Notes under the pieces: generated by a model
Seen by the model: only the letters and a program-made list of their open reading frames with translations
What the model was told of the DNA's origin: nothing
Database searches by the model: none
Translations under genes and position numbers: made by a program
Shown here: piece by piece, positions 1-8,469 of the stretch
How positions within the stretch are numbered: position 1 is the first letter of the stretch
Layout: every line of letters begins with the position of its first letter
Origin: Ornithinimicrobium faecis
GTDB lineage: Bacteria; Actinomycetota; Actinomycetes; Actinomycetales; Dermatophilaceae
Assembly: GCF_023923225.1 (NCBI RefSeq)
Contig: NZ_CP099489.1
Location: forward strand, 4,278,001-4,342,000
Direction: 5' to 3'
Length of the DNA: 64,000 bases

Positions 1-3000
1 GTGCCGTCAGGCAGGATCTCGTATCGGTACATGCCTTGACCGATCGTGGTAGCCCACAGGTAGCCCTCGTGCACCACCAGGCTCGCGAAGTACTTGCCGT
101 TGGTGTTGCCGGATGCCGTCGGCAGCAGGACCTTCTCAAACTCGGCACCTTCGACGGGGACGAACTCTTCCGGGTCACCCGGGTCGCCGCCACTGCCCTC
201 ACCGGTGGTGAAGGTGGTCTCGAACGGTGCAAAGGACTGACCGGCACCATCGAGCACGCCGTCGATGACATAGCGGTAGGTCGAGTTCGGCTCAAGAGGA
301 GCGGCCGGGCTGATCGCGATGGTGTCGTTGCCTCCGGTCGAGCCTCGGTTGCCTTCGACCTCGACGTCGCCGGTCGCGGTGACCTTGAACAACCTGACTG
401 CCTCGTCTGTCAGCGAGGTCTGTCGGTCTGGATCCACAGCGATGCCAGTGCCGGGGACACTGACCGAGGCCGACACGGCGGTGTCGAGCGACACATCGGT
501 GGCCCGGTTGGCTGGGACGGTCAGCGTTGCGTGCGGCTGTGCTCCCAGGCTCCGGATCTGCACGTAACTGATCTTGGTGTTGGCCCCACCCACCGCAGTC
601 ACGGTGAGCTTGCCATCCGTCACGCCGGCGTGTGCCGTCGCCTCCAGGAACTCCTGGGCCGAGTTGGCCTGGAACTCGCGGATGATGACGCCGCCCTCGA
701 CATTCAGCGCGTGCAGCGAGTCGTAGGTGCTGCTGCTGGGCTGATCACCGACTGCAACCGTCACCTCGTAGAGGCCGTTGGGCACGGCGATCTCCCAGGC
801 ACCCGGGTCGCACTCGTTGGCGGAGCAGTCCGGGCTGCCGTCGTAGACGGTTCCGATATCGCCGTACTGCATGTGCTGGAAGGTGTTCAGGAGCGGCTCG
901 ATTCCAGCGCGGGCTCGATCCCGGGTGTTTCCGGTCATGTCCAGTGGAGTGTCCGTGCCCTGGGCAACCCAGCCGTATTCCAGGCCGTCCCCGCGGTCGC
1001 CGTAACCGGCACCGATGTCGGCAATGAAGCCGTCTGGGACTGCGGTGGGGGCCGGCTGGAAGTTGATGTCCAGCGCGATGTCGTCGACCACAGTGATCTG
1101 GAAAGTCTCCTCCCCGGTGTCCGTGCCGTCATCACCGGTGACAGTCACGTCATACGGACTGCCTGCCACGGTGCCCTGGTCCAGGGTCCCGGAGATGTCG
1201 CCATCGGCGTAGGTCAGGCCGGCTGGCAGCCCGTCGACCTCCACAGTGATCTCATCGCCATCCTCGTCAAAGGTGCTCACGGGGATGATCGTCTGCTGAC
1301 CCTCGAACAGCGTCCGGTCACCAGTAAGCAGCACCTCGGGAGCGATGTTCGGCTCCTCCGGCACCTCCTCCTGAGTCACCGAGAAGTCGCCGAAGGTCAT
1401 CGTGACCGAGTTGGTGGCCTCGTTGCGGGCGGTGGCAAAGACACCGGCGAAGCTGGTTGGTCCGCTGACCCCGTCGCTCAGCACAGCCCCTTCGAAGAAC
1501 GACTCGGGGATGCCCTCGAACGTGCCCAACTCGATGACCTCACCGTCACCGACCTGGTAGGAACCGGTGGCGGTGTTAGTCGCGGCGTCCAAGACCATGG
1601 TCAGCGTGACATCGGTTCCCTGCGGGAAGACCGGTCCGTTCATCTCGTTGGCCGTGCCGGAAGCGACGCCATCGACCTCGCGCTGGAACTGGGCTCGGAC
1701 GTTGGAGCCGGCCTGGTTCTGCACAGTCAGGTTGACCAGGTTGTCCTCGTCAAGTCCGAACCAGATGCCGCCCTTCTCAGAGTTCGCCGAGGTGTCGAAG
1801 TCTGGCGTCACGACGGTGGAACTGACCGTCGTTGTTGCGCTCTGAGCCACGACCCCGACACCCAGCGCGTTGAGCTGCGTGTTCGTGCCGGCGCTCAGGG
1901 CTGGAGTCTGATACTGGATCCCACGCGTTGCGGTGATTGTGAGGCCATCACCGGTGACATCGAGCAGGTCAGCCTCGTAACCGGGCACCTCAGCGTTGCT
2001 TGGCTCGCCGTCGGCGGGGAGCCGGTCTGAGGGTGGATCGACCATCGTGAACCCGATCCCCTCGCCGTCCACGTCCTGCAGTCCAGCGTCAGTGCCATCA
2101 AGTGCCAACTCGACAGGCGTCTCCGGCGTGATGGTGGCACAGGGCAGGCTCGACAGCGGCGAGCATGACTCGGCGGGCTCATCGGCGGTCACGACGTGCT
2201 GCAGATTGAAACCAGACGCACCTGACGTGCCACGGACGACCCACTCGTAGGAGCCCTCTTCCACCGGCCAGGACAAGACTGATGGGTTTTGTCCAGCATT
2301 AGCGCTGGCGACGACACCGCCATCCCCGTCCATGAGGTAGAGCTCCAGGTTCGCCGCAGCATCATCCCAGGACAATGTGCCGCTCACCTCGCCAGTCGTG
2401 CTGACGCCGAACGAGTAAGCGCGTGCCGACTCCGTCGCGGCCTCAACCGTTCCCAGCAGGGTCCACGCCAGGGCACTGGTCTGGATCTCCGGGACTGTGA
2501 GGGTGTAGTGGGCAGCCCCCTCCGCTGCACCGACATAGAGTCGATACATCGTCCCCGCCTCAACGGCGAAGGACATCGTCTCGGCCGGCAGCCCAGTGCG
2601 GGAGAGTCCGACCAGTGGCCCGCCGTTGGGCTTGGTGGGGTCCGCCACCTCACGCACATAGAGGTCGAGGTCGGCTGCTTCATCCCAATCAAGTTCCGCA
2701 GTGGCGATACCGCTGGACGGCGCGATGTAGTCGTGGGACCGGAGCAACTGGGGACCGCCCCTGACGAATCCCGCCTGTCCGAGGTAGGACCGCTCCGGTC
2801 CGACCTGGAGATCCCAATCGAGGGAGAAGTTGGTCACGCCACTGTCGACCAACACGTCGAAGGTGTAGTCACCGGGCTCGAGCGCCTCGGCAGACACCAC
2901 TTCCGGGTGGGCATCCGTGCCGGCGAAGGCAATCCCGTTACCGTCCGCGTCACGAATTCGCAGGGTCAGGTCAGCATCGTCGTCCCATGACAGCGCACCG

Positions 3001-4115
3001 GTCAGCAGGCCAGGCTGCACCACGGGGATGGTGAAACTCTGCATGCGACGTCGGTCCATATCCACCGTGCCGGAAAGCGCTGAGCTGGGGGCCTCAAGAG
3101 AGGCCACCAGGTCGAACCCAGTCGGCGAGGTAGCACCACGCACGATGACGCGGTACCTGTCCCCGGCTGACACGAGCAGACTGACCTTCTCGCGTTCTGC
3201 GTTGGTGACGGACCGCTCAACGATCGTGCCCGGGACGTCATCCGCTCCCAGCTCACGCACGAACATGTTGAGGTCGGCGTCCTCGTATGCCGTCAGGTCC
3301 AGGGTGAGCACCCCGTCCTCGACGATGTCCAGATCGTGTGCCGCGAACGTCGTGGTTGCGCCGTTCGGGTAGGTCAGGCCGATCTGGTTAGTCACCTTGC
3401 GGGCGTCCCCCACAGAGATGGGACCAGTCGATCGGATGTCCGTCGTGAGCTCGTAAGCGGCCAGCGCTGGGGCACGAGACCGGACAACCCACTCGTAGTC
3501 ACCAGCAGGAATGTTGAACGTGGCTCGCTCGGGGTGCGCATTGGTCTGGACACTGGCAACGACGCCGTCGGCGGATCGCAGATGCACAGCCAGGTCGCCA
3601 TCGCCAACCCAGTCAAGGCTCACGCCGACGGCCCCGTCTTCTGACAGGTTGAACGCGTGAGTACGGCTCGTGTAGCGGTCCGGGTCCAGAGTCCCCAGAA
3701 ACGTGGTGCTCTCGCTCGAGTGAATGTTGGTCAAGAGCGTGTAGTCCGAGGCCCCTGCCGCGGCTTGCACGGAGATGCCGTAGCGCTCGCCGGCCACTGC
3801 AGGGAAGGAAACCTGCTCAGGCTGCGAAGCGGTGATGCTCGTTGTCACGACTTGATCAACGGCACCATCGGACAACGTGTAGATGCGGAGATTGAGGTCC
3901 GCCTCGGGGTTGTCCCAATTCAACTGGACGGACATCGTCCCATCGGTTGTCGCCGTCAGATCGTGTCGTTGCCACTTCACCCCGCTGGCATCAACCGATC
4001 CTCCGGCTTCTGCCGCCCGCGCGACCGGGGCCTGGATCACAGCGAGAAGGCTGAACAGGAGAGCCAAGACGCCCAGGAAGGCGACCGAAGGCTTGAAGGA
4101 CAGGGGACTGCTCAC
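1..4115 (-). CDS. Giant secreted multidomain surface protein (5' part; runs off the window)
   Basis: The GTG start at 4115 follows a clear GGAGGA Shine-Dalgarno. The reading frame stays open to position 1, giving 1371 codons with no stop, so the C-terminus lies outside. Residues 1-34 form a Sec signal peptide ending VARA. Residues about 38-660 hold roughly six divergent beta-sandwich repeats, each with a W-D-ADL-L-R/Y strand pattern as in pre-peptidase-type domains. Residues about 667-915 look like a concanavalin/LamG-type sandwich, 922-1009 like a putative Ig (He_PIG) domain, 1009-1185 like a malectin-type carbohydrate-binding domain (INFQP near its start, GDRGDGL, a PNGLYEVTV strand), and 1187-1304 like a Big_5 Ig domain. 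The last visible residues resemble the start of a beta-propeller. Role inferred: cell-surface glycan-binding or adhesive protein. Long antisense reading frames across it are shadows. Family assignment is from pattern only. Confidence 0.85.
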   Translation of the reverse strand, partial: MSSPLSFKPSVAFLGVLALLFSLLAVIQAPVARAAEAGGSVDASGVKWQRHDLTATTDGTMSVQLNWDNPEADLNLRIYTLSDGAVDQVVTTSITASQPEQVSFPAVAGERYGISVQAAAGASDYTLLTNIHSSESTTFLGTLDPDRYTSRTHAFNLSEDGAVGVSLDWVGDGDLAVHLRSADGVVASVQTNAHPERATFNIPAGDYEWVVRSRAPALAAYELTTDIRSTGPISVGDARKVTNQIGLTYPNGATTTFAAHDLDIVEDGVLTLDLTAYEDADLNMFVRELGADDVPGTIVERSVTNAEREKVSLLVSAGDRYRVIVRGATSPTGFDLVASLEAPSSALSGTVDMDRRRMQSFTIPVVQPGLLTGALSWDDDADLTLRIRDADGNGIAFAGTDAHPEVVSAEALEPGDYTFDVLVDSGVTNFSLDWDLQVGPERSYLGQAGFVRGGPQLLRSHDYIAPSSGIATAELDWDEAADLDLYVREVADPTKPNGGPLVGLSRTGLPAETMSFAVEAGTMYRLYVGAAEGAAHYTLTVPEIQTSALAWTLLGTVEAATESARAYSFGVSTTGEVSGTLSWDDAAANLELYLMDGDGGVVASANAGQNPSVLSWPVEEGSYEWVVRGTSGASGFNLQHVVTADEPAESCSPLSSLPCATITPETPVELALDGTDAGLQDVDGEGIGFTMVDPPSDRLPADGEPSNAEVPGYEADLLDVTGDGLTITATRGIQYQTPALSAGTNTQLNALGVGVVAQSATTTVSSTVVTPDFDTSANSEKGGIWFGLDEDNLVNLTVQNQAGSNVRAQFQREVDGVASGTANEMNGPVFPQGTDVTLTMVLDAATNTATGSYQVGDGEVIELGTFEGIPESFFEGAVLSDGVSGPTSFAGVFATARNEATNSVTMTFGDFSVTQEEVPEEPNIAPEVLLTGDRTLFEGQQTIIPVSTFDEDGDEITVEVDGLPAGLTYADGDISGTLDQGTVAGSPYDVTVTGDDGTDTGEETFQITVVDDIALDINFQPAPTAVPDGFIADIGAGYGDRGDGLEYGWVAQGTDTPLDMTGNTRDRARAGIEPLLNTFQHMQYGDIGTVYDGSPDCSANECDPGAWEIAVPNGLYEVTVAVGDQPSSSTYDSLHALNVEGGVIIREFQANSAQEFLEATAHAGVTDGKLTVTAVGGANTKISYVQIRSLGAQPHATLTVPANRATDVSLDTAVSASVSVPGTGIAVDPDRQTSLTDEAVRLFKVTATGDVEVEGNRGSTGGNDTIAISPAAPLEPNSTYRYVIDGVLDGAGQSFAPFETTFTTGEGSGGDPGDPEEFVPVEGAEFEKVLLPTASGNTNGKYFASLVVHEGYLWATTIGQGMYRYEILPDG

Positions 4116-4165
4116 GGGGGTTCCTCCAAGTGCTTGCGCGGGGGTTGGGTGGGGTTGCACAGGGC

Positions 4166-4771
4166 TCATCGGTCGTCGCCCTCCGGAGCGTCTGGCAGCA
4201 AGGTCTGCAGGCGGTCATTGAATTGGTCCGCGTCCTCATCGAGGTCGTCGAGGGACTCCGCCGCGGGGTCTGATTCGATCCCGGCGTCCCACTCAGCCGG
4301 GTCACCCGGATCTGACGCAGATGTCTCTGAGGCATCGATCGCCTCGTCAAGCTCTGCTTCAGCCTGCGCGACGTCGTCGCTGAGCGGCACCCCGTCCTCA
4401 ACGGCGGCAACGAGGGCCGCCACGTCAGCATCTGACAGTTCATCGGTGGCCGTCTCGTCTAGAGAGAGCATCGTGCGAATCTCTTCGTCGCTGGGTTCGG
4501 CGCCGGGGCCGATCGGCACGGTCGAGACGCCGCCTGCCCCTGCGGGCCGCCCACTCAGGCCCACCGGTTGGGTGTCGTCCGCGGGCGTGGAGTCGCCCCC
4601 CACCTCGACAGTTGGCGGCGTGCCTGCCGCCAGGTCCGGGTCCTCCCCCAGATCCATCTGCCAGATCCCGACGACGCCAGCGGCCACGACCAGCAAACTG
4701 GCACCGCCGACCACCCAACGCTTGGGGTGCGACGCCTTCCGGCGGCGCTGAGTTTGCATAGCTTGTTCCAC
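4166..4771 (-). CDS. Membrane-anchored acidic protein, unknown function
   Basis: This 201-residue protein starts with GTG at 4771, preceded by AGGGA. The first 18 residues are basic (RRRK, HPKR), followed by one hydrophobic helix at about 19-38. The remainder is extracytoplasmic by the positive-inside rule, Ala/Asp/Glu/Pro-rich and probably disordered. It has no recognisable enzyme motif. It ends 50 bp before the start of the giant surface protein on the same strand, so the two are probably co-transcribed. It may be an assembly partner or stalk for that protein, which is inference from position. A TATAGAT-like -10 lies upstream on the minus strand near 4855-4861. Confidence 0.7.
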   Translation of the reverse strand: MEQAMQTQRRRKASHPKRWVVGGASLLVVAAGVVGIWQMDLGEDPDLAAGTPPTVEVGGDSTPADDTQPVGLSGRPAGAGGVSTVPIGPGAEPSDEEIRTMLSLDETATDELSDADVAALVAAVEDGVPLSDDVAQAEAELDEAIDASETSASDPGDPAEWDAGIESDPAAESLDDLDEDADQFNDRLQTLLPDAPEGDDR

Positions 4772-4885
4772 GCGAGTCCCTCTCTCACGAAACCTTCGGT
4801 TGCCAATGAAGATCGTGGATGGTCCTTGAGGGGGCCTCGCGGTTCGGTCACAAATCTATAACAAGTTCCAAGTTTTGGTCATTCA

Positions 4886-4901
4886 TAGGTAAAGACTAGG
4901 T
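4886..4901. promoter_or_regulatory. Direct repeat TAGGT, 11-bp spacing; candidate regulator site
   Basis: TAGGT occurs at 4886-4890 and again at 4897-4901, with start-to-start spacing of 11 bp, about one helical turn. A further AGGT follows at 4904. OmpR-family winged-helix proteins usually bind such tandem direct repeats. The site lies in the 193-bp divergent region between the surface-protein operon and the OmpR-type gene at 4965, so control of both is plausible. Binding itself is inferred. Confidence 0.4.
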
Positions 4902-4906
4902 CAGGT

Positions 4907-4928
4907 CTCGTGCACCCCTGCGCACGAG
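4907..4928. promoter_or_regulatory. Inverted repeat in the leader of the OmpR-type gene
   Basis: CTCGTGC (4907-4913) and GCACGAG (4922-4928) are perfect 7-bp inverted repeats around an 8-nt loop, 37 bp before the GTG start at 4965. It could be an RNA hairpin in the leader or an operator; the sequence does not distinguish the two. Confidence 0.4.
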
Positions 4929-4964
4929 AAGTGCCCCCGTGAGCCAAGAGAAGGAACCATCACT

Positions 4965-5660
4965 GTGACTGCTGGCGCCCCCCTCACCATCGTTCCGTTC
5001 TCTGCCGACCCACAGGTCCTTGATGATTTCTTGACCTTCGTGAGCGACCTCAATCTCTCGTTCCAGGTCGAACGGCACCCCGAGACCGTGGCATTGGCAG
5101 CGGGTCACCGCCCTCGATCCGTCATCGTGGCACTCGGCCTGGCGGAGGGTCCTATGGAGCAGTTCATCCGAGATCTCACGTCATCCGCTGGGCCGCAGCA
5201 CACCGTCTTGGCGCTGGTGCGCGACCTCAGCGAGGAGCAGGAGTCGACCTTGCTGGAGGTCGGTGCCCGAGACGCACTCAATCTCCCCTCCACAGCCGGT
5301 CGGCTCCGAGCTCGACTGGCCCTGGCCATGCGTGGATTCCCCCTCCCCACGTCAGATGTCGCCGAGGTGGTGCGCCGTGGCTGTCTGGCGATCCATCTCG
5401 GCCGACGGGAAGTGCGGGTCCACAACGAAGAAGTCGGGCTCACCAAGACGGAGTTCGACCTTCTGGCCAGCCTTGCCCAGCGCCCCAGGAATGTGCTCAG
5501 CCGGCAGGAACTCACATCGGCCGTGATGGGGCACGACCATATGGGTGCACGGGCCCTCGAGTCACACCTCAGCCGCCTGCGCCGCAAGATCGAACTCGCC
5601 GGCGGACCGCGACTCGTGGAGCCGGTCCGCGGGGTCGGCTATCGACTCGGCGTGTCCTGA
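4965..5660 (+). CDS. Orphan OmpR-type winged-helix regulator with degenerate receiver
   Basis: The GTG start has AAGGA about 8 bases upstream; 231 residues. Residues about 1-125 fold-match a receiver domain, but where the phosphoacceptor Asp is expected (strand three, SVIVALGLAEG) there is no Asp, so ordinary phosphorelay control is unlikely. Residues about 135-230 form a typical Trans_reg_C winged helix: LTKTEFDLLASL, the RNVLSRQEL region, the recognition helix around ALESHLSRLRRKIE, and the GVGYRL wing. No histidine kinase is adjacent. It is transcribed divergently from the surface-protein operon and followed after 13 bp by a glycosyltransferase, so a role in surface-glycan or adhesin control is likely. 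The direct repeats at 4886-4901 are a candidate binding site. Confidence 0.85.
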   Translation: MTAGAPLTIVPFSADPQVLDDFLTFVSDLNLSFQVERHPETVALAAGHRPRSVIVALGLAEGPMEQFIRDLTSSAGPQHTVLALVRDLSEEQESTLLEVGARDALNLPSTAGRLRARLALAMRGFPLPTSDVAEVVRRGCLAIHLGRREVRVHNEEVGLTKTEFDLLASLAQRPRNVLSRQELTSAVMGHDHMGARALESHLSRLRRKIELAGGPRLVEPVRGVGYRLGVS

Positions 5661-5673
5661 CAGCGGCAGTCCT

Positions 5674-6858
5674 GTGCTGGACAAGGCACCGCAACCTCAG
5701 GCAGGGCACGGTGGCCAAGCAATTCTGCTGTATGCCGTGACAGCCCCTGAGACGGCCGTCTCCTTCTTGCGTGGTCAATTGGCCTTCATGGCAGGCCAAG
5801 GCTATGCCGTGCACCTCCTGTGCGGTTCCACGAGCGCCGAGCTAGAAGCGCTTTGTCACCGTGAACATGCCACATTGCACGTCGCTGAGACGGCGCGGGA
5901 GCCGAGCGTCAGATCCGATCTCAGGAGCTTCCTCGGGGTGCTCCGATCAATGAGATCCCTGCGCCCCCACGTCCTGGTCGCAGGGACACCGAAGATGAGC
6001 CTCCTGAGCCTGGTGGCCGCGCGAATGCTGCGGGTGCCGGTCCGCATCTATCTGTGCCACGGACTTCGATTCGAGGGTGCCAACGGTCTTGCACGACGGA
6101 CACTTCAACTGCTTGAGCGGGTGCTCATCACCTGCGCCACGGACGTGGTGGCGGTCAGTGCAACCGTCCGTGACGCCCTCATCACTATGGGAGCATCCAC
6201 GGCCCGGCTCCATCTCGTCGGGCACGGCTCCGCGAACGGCGTGGACCACCACCGGTTCACTTCTGAAGTCCCTGACAAGGTCGCGACTCGGCAGTTCAGT
6301 GACGAGACACCGTTCGTCCTACTGTTTGTTGGGCGGCTCACGCGCGACAAGGGGACGCTGGAACTCGAGGCCATCGCACGGCACTTTTCCTCCAACCCCA
6401 ACGTCCTCCTCAAGATCGTCGGGACACCCGAAGCGGCCGACCAGGAGGACCAACGGCGAATAGAACGCCTGACCACCATGGCAGGCGTCGACTACATTCC
6501 TCACGTGGTTGATGTTGAACGCGCCTATGGCGCGGCAGACCTCCTCGTGCTGCCCACTCGGCGCGAGGGGCTGTCCACGGTCGTGATCGAGGCAGGTGCC
6601 TGCGGCGTGCCGACCGTCGCCTATGCCGTCACCGGGACGATCGACTGCATCCAGGACGGTGTGACCGGCACACTGGTGCCCCCAGGCGATCTCGGTGGTC
6701 TCATCCGGGCGATTGAGACTTTCGCGGACGACCCCGAGCGCACCAAAGGCGCTGGGCGTGCGGCCGCACGCTTGGTGAGAGCCCGCTTCGACCAACCGGT
6801 TGTCTGGCAGTTGTGGGCAGAGTTCCTGGCGGCGCGGCGGGAATCGTGGGCCACATGA
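5674..6858 (+). CDS. GT4-family glycosyltransferase
   Basis: The GTG start at 5674 is chosen because earlier in-frame starts lie inside the regulator gene; the ribosome site is weak, suggesting translational coupling. About 394 residues with a GT-B fold. The N-terminal domain carries the PKMSLLSLVAARMLRVPVR stretch and a CHGLRFEG motif typical of CapM/PglA-type GT4 enzymes. The C-terminal domain has FVGRLTRDKGT for nucleotide-sugar binding and REGLSTVVIEAGACGVPT with the catalytic-type Glu pair. It is cytoplasmic or membrane-associated and transfers a sugar early in an exopolysaccharide or capsule repeat unit; donor and acceptor are unknown. Its stop overlaps the following phosphatase start by 4 bp (ATGA). 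Confidence 0.85.
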   Translation: MLDKAPQPQAGHGGQAILLYAVTAPETAVSFLRGQLAFMAGQGYAVHLLCGSTSAELEALCHREHATLHVAETAREPSVRSDLRSFLGVLRSMRSLRPHVLVAGTPKMSLLSLVAARMLRVPVRIYLCHGLRFEGANGLARRTLQLLERVLITCATDVVAVSATVRDALITMGASTARLHLVGHGSANGVDHHRFTSEVPDKVATRQFSDETPFVLLFVGRLTRDKGTLELEAIARHFSSNPNVLLKIVGTPEAADQEDQRRIERLTTMAGVDYIPHVVDVERAYGAADLLVLPTRREGLSTVVIEAGACGVPTVAYAVTGTIDCIQDGVTGTLVPPGDLGGLIRAIETFADDPERTKGAGRAAARLVRARFDQPVVWQLWAEFLAARRESWAT

Positions 6859-7490
6859 CCCAAGGCGCATCCCAGGGGACCTCAAAGGACGTGGGCCCAC
6901 CTTCCGGGCCCCAGCCTCCAGCACCCCAAATCCTGGTGGTCTGCACAGGCAACGTGTGCCGTTCGCCCCTGGTCGAGCGGCTCTTGCAACCAGTGCTGGA
7001 CCGGGTGTTCGGGATCGGCGGCGTGGGAGTGCGATCCGCCGGAACCGGCGCGCTGACCGGCGAGCCGATGGACAGGCGCGCTGCAGGTGTGCTCCTTGGC
7101 CTCGGCGGAGACAGTGCTGGCTTCGTCTCCCGACAACTGGAACCCACGATGGTCGCGAACGCCTCCCTGGTCCTCACCGCGACCCGCGAGCATCGGGCCA
7201 CCGCCGTCCGAATGCATCCACGAGCGCTGCACCGCGCCTTCACTGTTCGCGAGTTCGCCGCGCTGCTCCGTGGCGCAAGCATCGAACGGGTGCCCACCGA
7301 CCCCGTCGCATGCCTAGCGGCGCTCGCGGAGGTGGCGATGTCTCGAAAGGTGCACCTGGCCGGCCAGAATCCCAACAACCTGGACATCGTCGACCCTTAT
7401 CGCAGACCCGATGACGCCTATGCCCTGATGCGCGCCCAGATTGCCCCGGCCATCGAGATCATCGGAGCCGCCCTGACGCCTGCACGGTGA
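6855..7490 (+). CDS. Low-molecular-weight protein tyrosine phosphatase (Wzb-like)
   Basis: The ATG overlaps the upstream stop (ATGA), which fixes the start; 211 residues. The P-loop CTGNVCRS has nucleophile Cys30 and Arg36, and the acid loop is DPY at about 180-182. Family members are about 150-160 residues. The extra length is an unstructured N-terminus of about 24 residues and an insert around 'FTVREFAALLRG', which also occurs in actinobacterial homologues. Such enzymes dephosphorylate Tyr-kinase regulators of capsule or EPS export (Wzb/Wzc). Coupling to a GT4 gene supports a polysaccharide role. No tyrosine kinase or polymerase is visible in this window. Confidence 0.9.
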   Translation: MTQGASQGTSKDVGPPSGPQPPAPQILVVCTGNVCRSPLVERLLQPVLDRVFGIGGVGVRSAGTGALTGEPMDRRAAGVLLGLGGDSAGFVSRQLEPTMVANASLVLTATREHRATAVRMHPRALHRAFTVREFAALLRGASIERVPTDPVACLAALAEVAMSRKVHLAGQNPNNLDIVDPYRRPDDAYALMRAQIAPAIEIIGAALTPAR

Positions 7491-7506
7491 TCGCGGCTCA
7501 TCGGGT

Positions 7507-7512
7507 TAGGCT
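7507..7512 (+). promoter_or_regulatory. -10 box TAGGCT before the taurine-type transporter operon
   Basis: TAGGCT fits the actinobacterial -10 consensus (TANNNT). The predicted transcript start is near 7519, giving a leader of about 39 nt to the preferred ATG at 7558, which is preceded by GGAG. The in-frame ATG at 7525 would leave almost no leader. Confidence 0.45.
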
Positions 7513-7557
7513 TCCCCACCGGAGATGTCACCGAACGGAAGCGCGGAGCCACCGCAC

Positions 7558-8457
7558 ATGACCGGACCGAATCAGGACGAGACCACCGTCGTCGCCGAGA
7601 CCGACCCACTGGGGCAGTCACTGCGCGTCGCGGCGGATCACCGTCGCAGCCGGCGCACCCAGAGGCTCCGCAAGCTCGGCCTGAGCTCTGCAGTGTTGGT
7701 GGTCGCGCTGGCGGTGTGGTGGCTCGTCACCAGGCTCGAACTGGTGCCGGCGCTGTATCTGCCGTCGCCGGGTGCGGTGTGGGATGCCTTCGTGCAGTCC
7801 AACACCTGCCGTGACCTCGACAGTGGTCGCACGGTCTGCGGCGAGCAGAACTACTACATGTGGGAGCACCTGATCGCCTCGATGCAGCGCATCGTGGTCG
7901 GGGTGGGGGTCGCGGTCGTGCTCGGCCCGCTGGTCGGGTTCCTGATGGGCAGCATCGAGTGGCTGAACACGGCGCTCGAGCCCTACCTGAACTTCCTGCG
8001 CTCCCTGCCGCCGCTGGGCTACATCGGTCTGCTGATCGTGTGGTTCGGCATCGGCAACACCAGCAAATACTGGCTGCTCTTCCTGGCCGCGTTTCCCCCG
8101 ATCGTGATCGCGACGATCAACGGGGTGCGCGGCGTGCGCGAGGACAGCATCCACGCGGCCCGCTCGATGGGCGCCAGCCGCTGGCAGGTCGGGCGCCACA
8201 TCGTGCTGCCCGCCACCCTGCCCGAGGTCATCGGCGGCATCCGCATCGCCGTGGGCTTCGCGTGGACCACCGTCGTGGCGGCCGAGCTCAACGCTGGCCT
8301 GCCCGGCATCGGCGGACTCGCCTATGTCTCCGGACAACAGCTGCAGACCGCCCTGACCATTGCCTGCATCATCGTCATCGGCCTGGCGGCCGTGGCACTG
8401 GACGCCCTGCTCAAACACCTCGGGACGCTGCTCGTGCCCTGGTATGGCCGGGCCTGA
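7558..8457 (+). CDS. tauC: Taurine/sulfonate-type ABC transporter permease
   Basis: The start at 7558 is preferred for its GGAG spacing; an in-frame ATG at 7525 would add 11 residues. About 299 residues with a hydrophobic helix near residues 38-60 and further membrane spans across the BPD_transp_1 fold. The cytoplasmic coupling loop RSMGASRWQVGRHIVLPATL is the EAA-type motif that contacts the ATPase. An extracytoplasmic loop with two cysteines (NTCRDLDSGRTVCGE) follows the first span, an insertion that may be disulfide-bonded. It forms the membrane channel with the lipoprotein at 8470 and the ATPase at 9573; the order permease-binding protein-ATPase is a single operon with 12-bp and -4-bp junctions. 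Confidence 0.9.
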   Translation: MTGPNQDETTVVAETDPLGQSLRVAADHRRSRRTQRLRKLGLSSAVLVVALAVWWLVTRLELVPALYLPSPGAVWDAFVQSNTCRDLDSGRTVCGEQNYYMWEHLIASMQRIVVGVGVAVVLGPLVGFLMGSIEWLNTALEPYLNFLRSLPPLGYIGLLIVWFGIGNTSKYWLLFLAAFPPIVIATINGVRGVREDSIHAARSMGASRWQVGRHIVLPATLPEVIGGIRIAVGFAWTTVVAAELNAGLPGIGGLAYVSGQQLQTALTIACIIVIGLAAVALDALLKHLGTLLVPWYGRA

Positions 8458-8469
8458 CAAGGAGACACC

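Noticed and set aside
36..2030. 664-codon open frame on the plus strand
   Set aside because: Antisense to the giant surface protein. Its translation lacks domain features, while the minus strand gives coherent signal-peptide, Ig and malectin-like domains with a good ribosome site.
3657..4751. 364-codon open frame on the plus strand
   Set aside because: Covers the start of the surface protein and the acidic membrane protein on the opposite strand; Ser/Arg-rich composition typical of a shadow frame.
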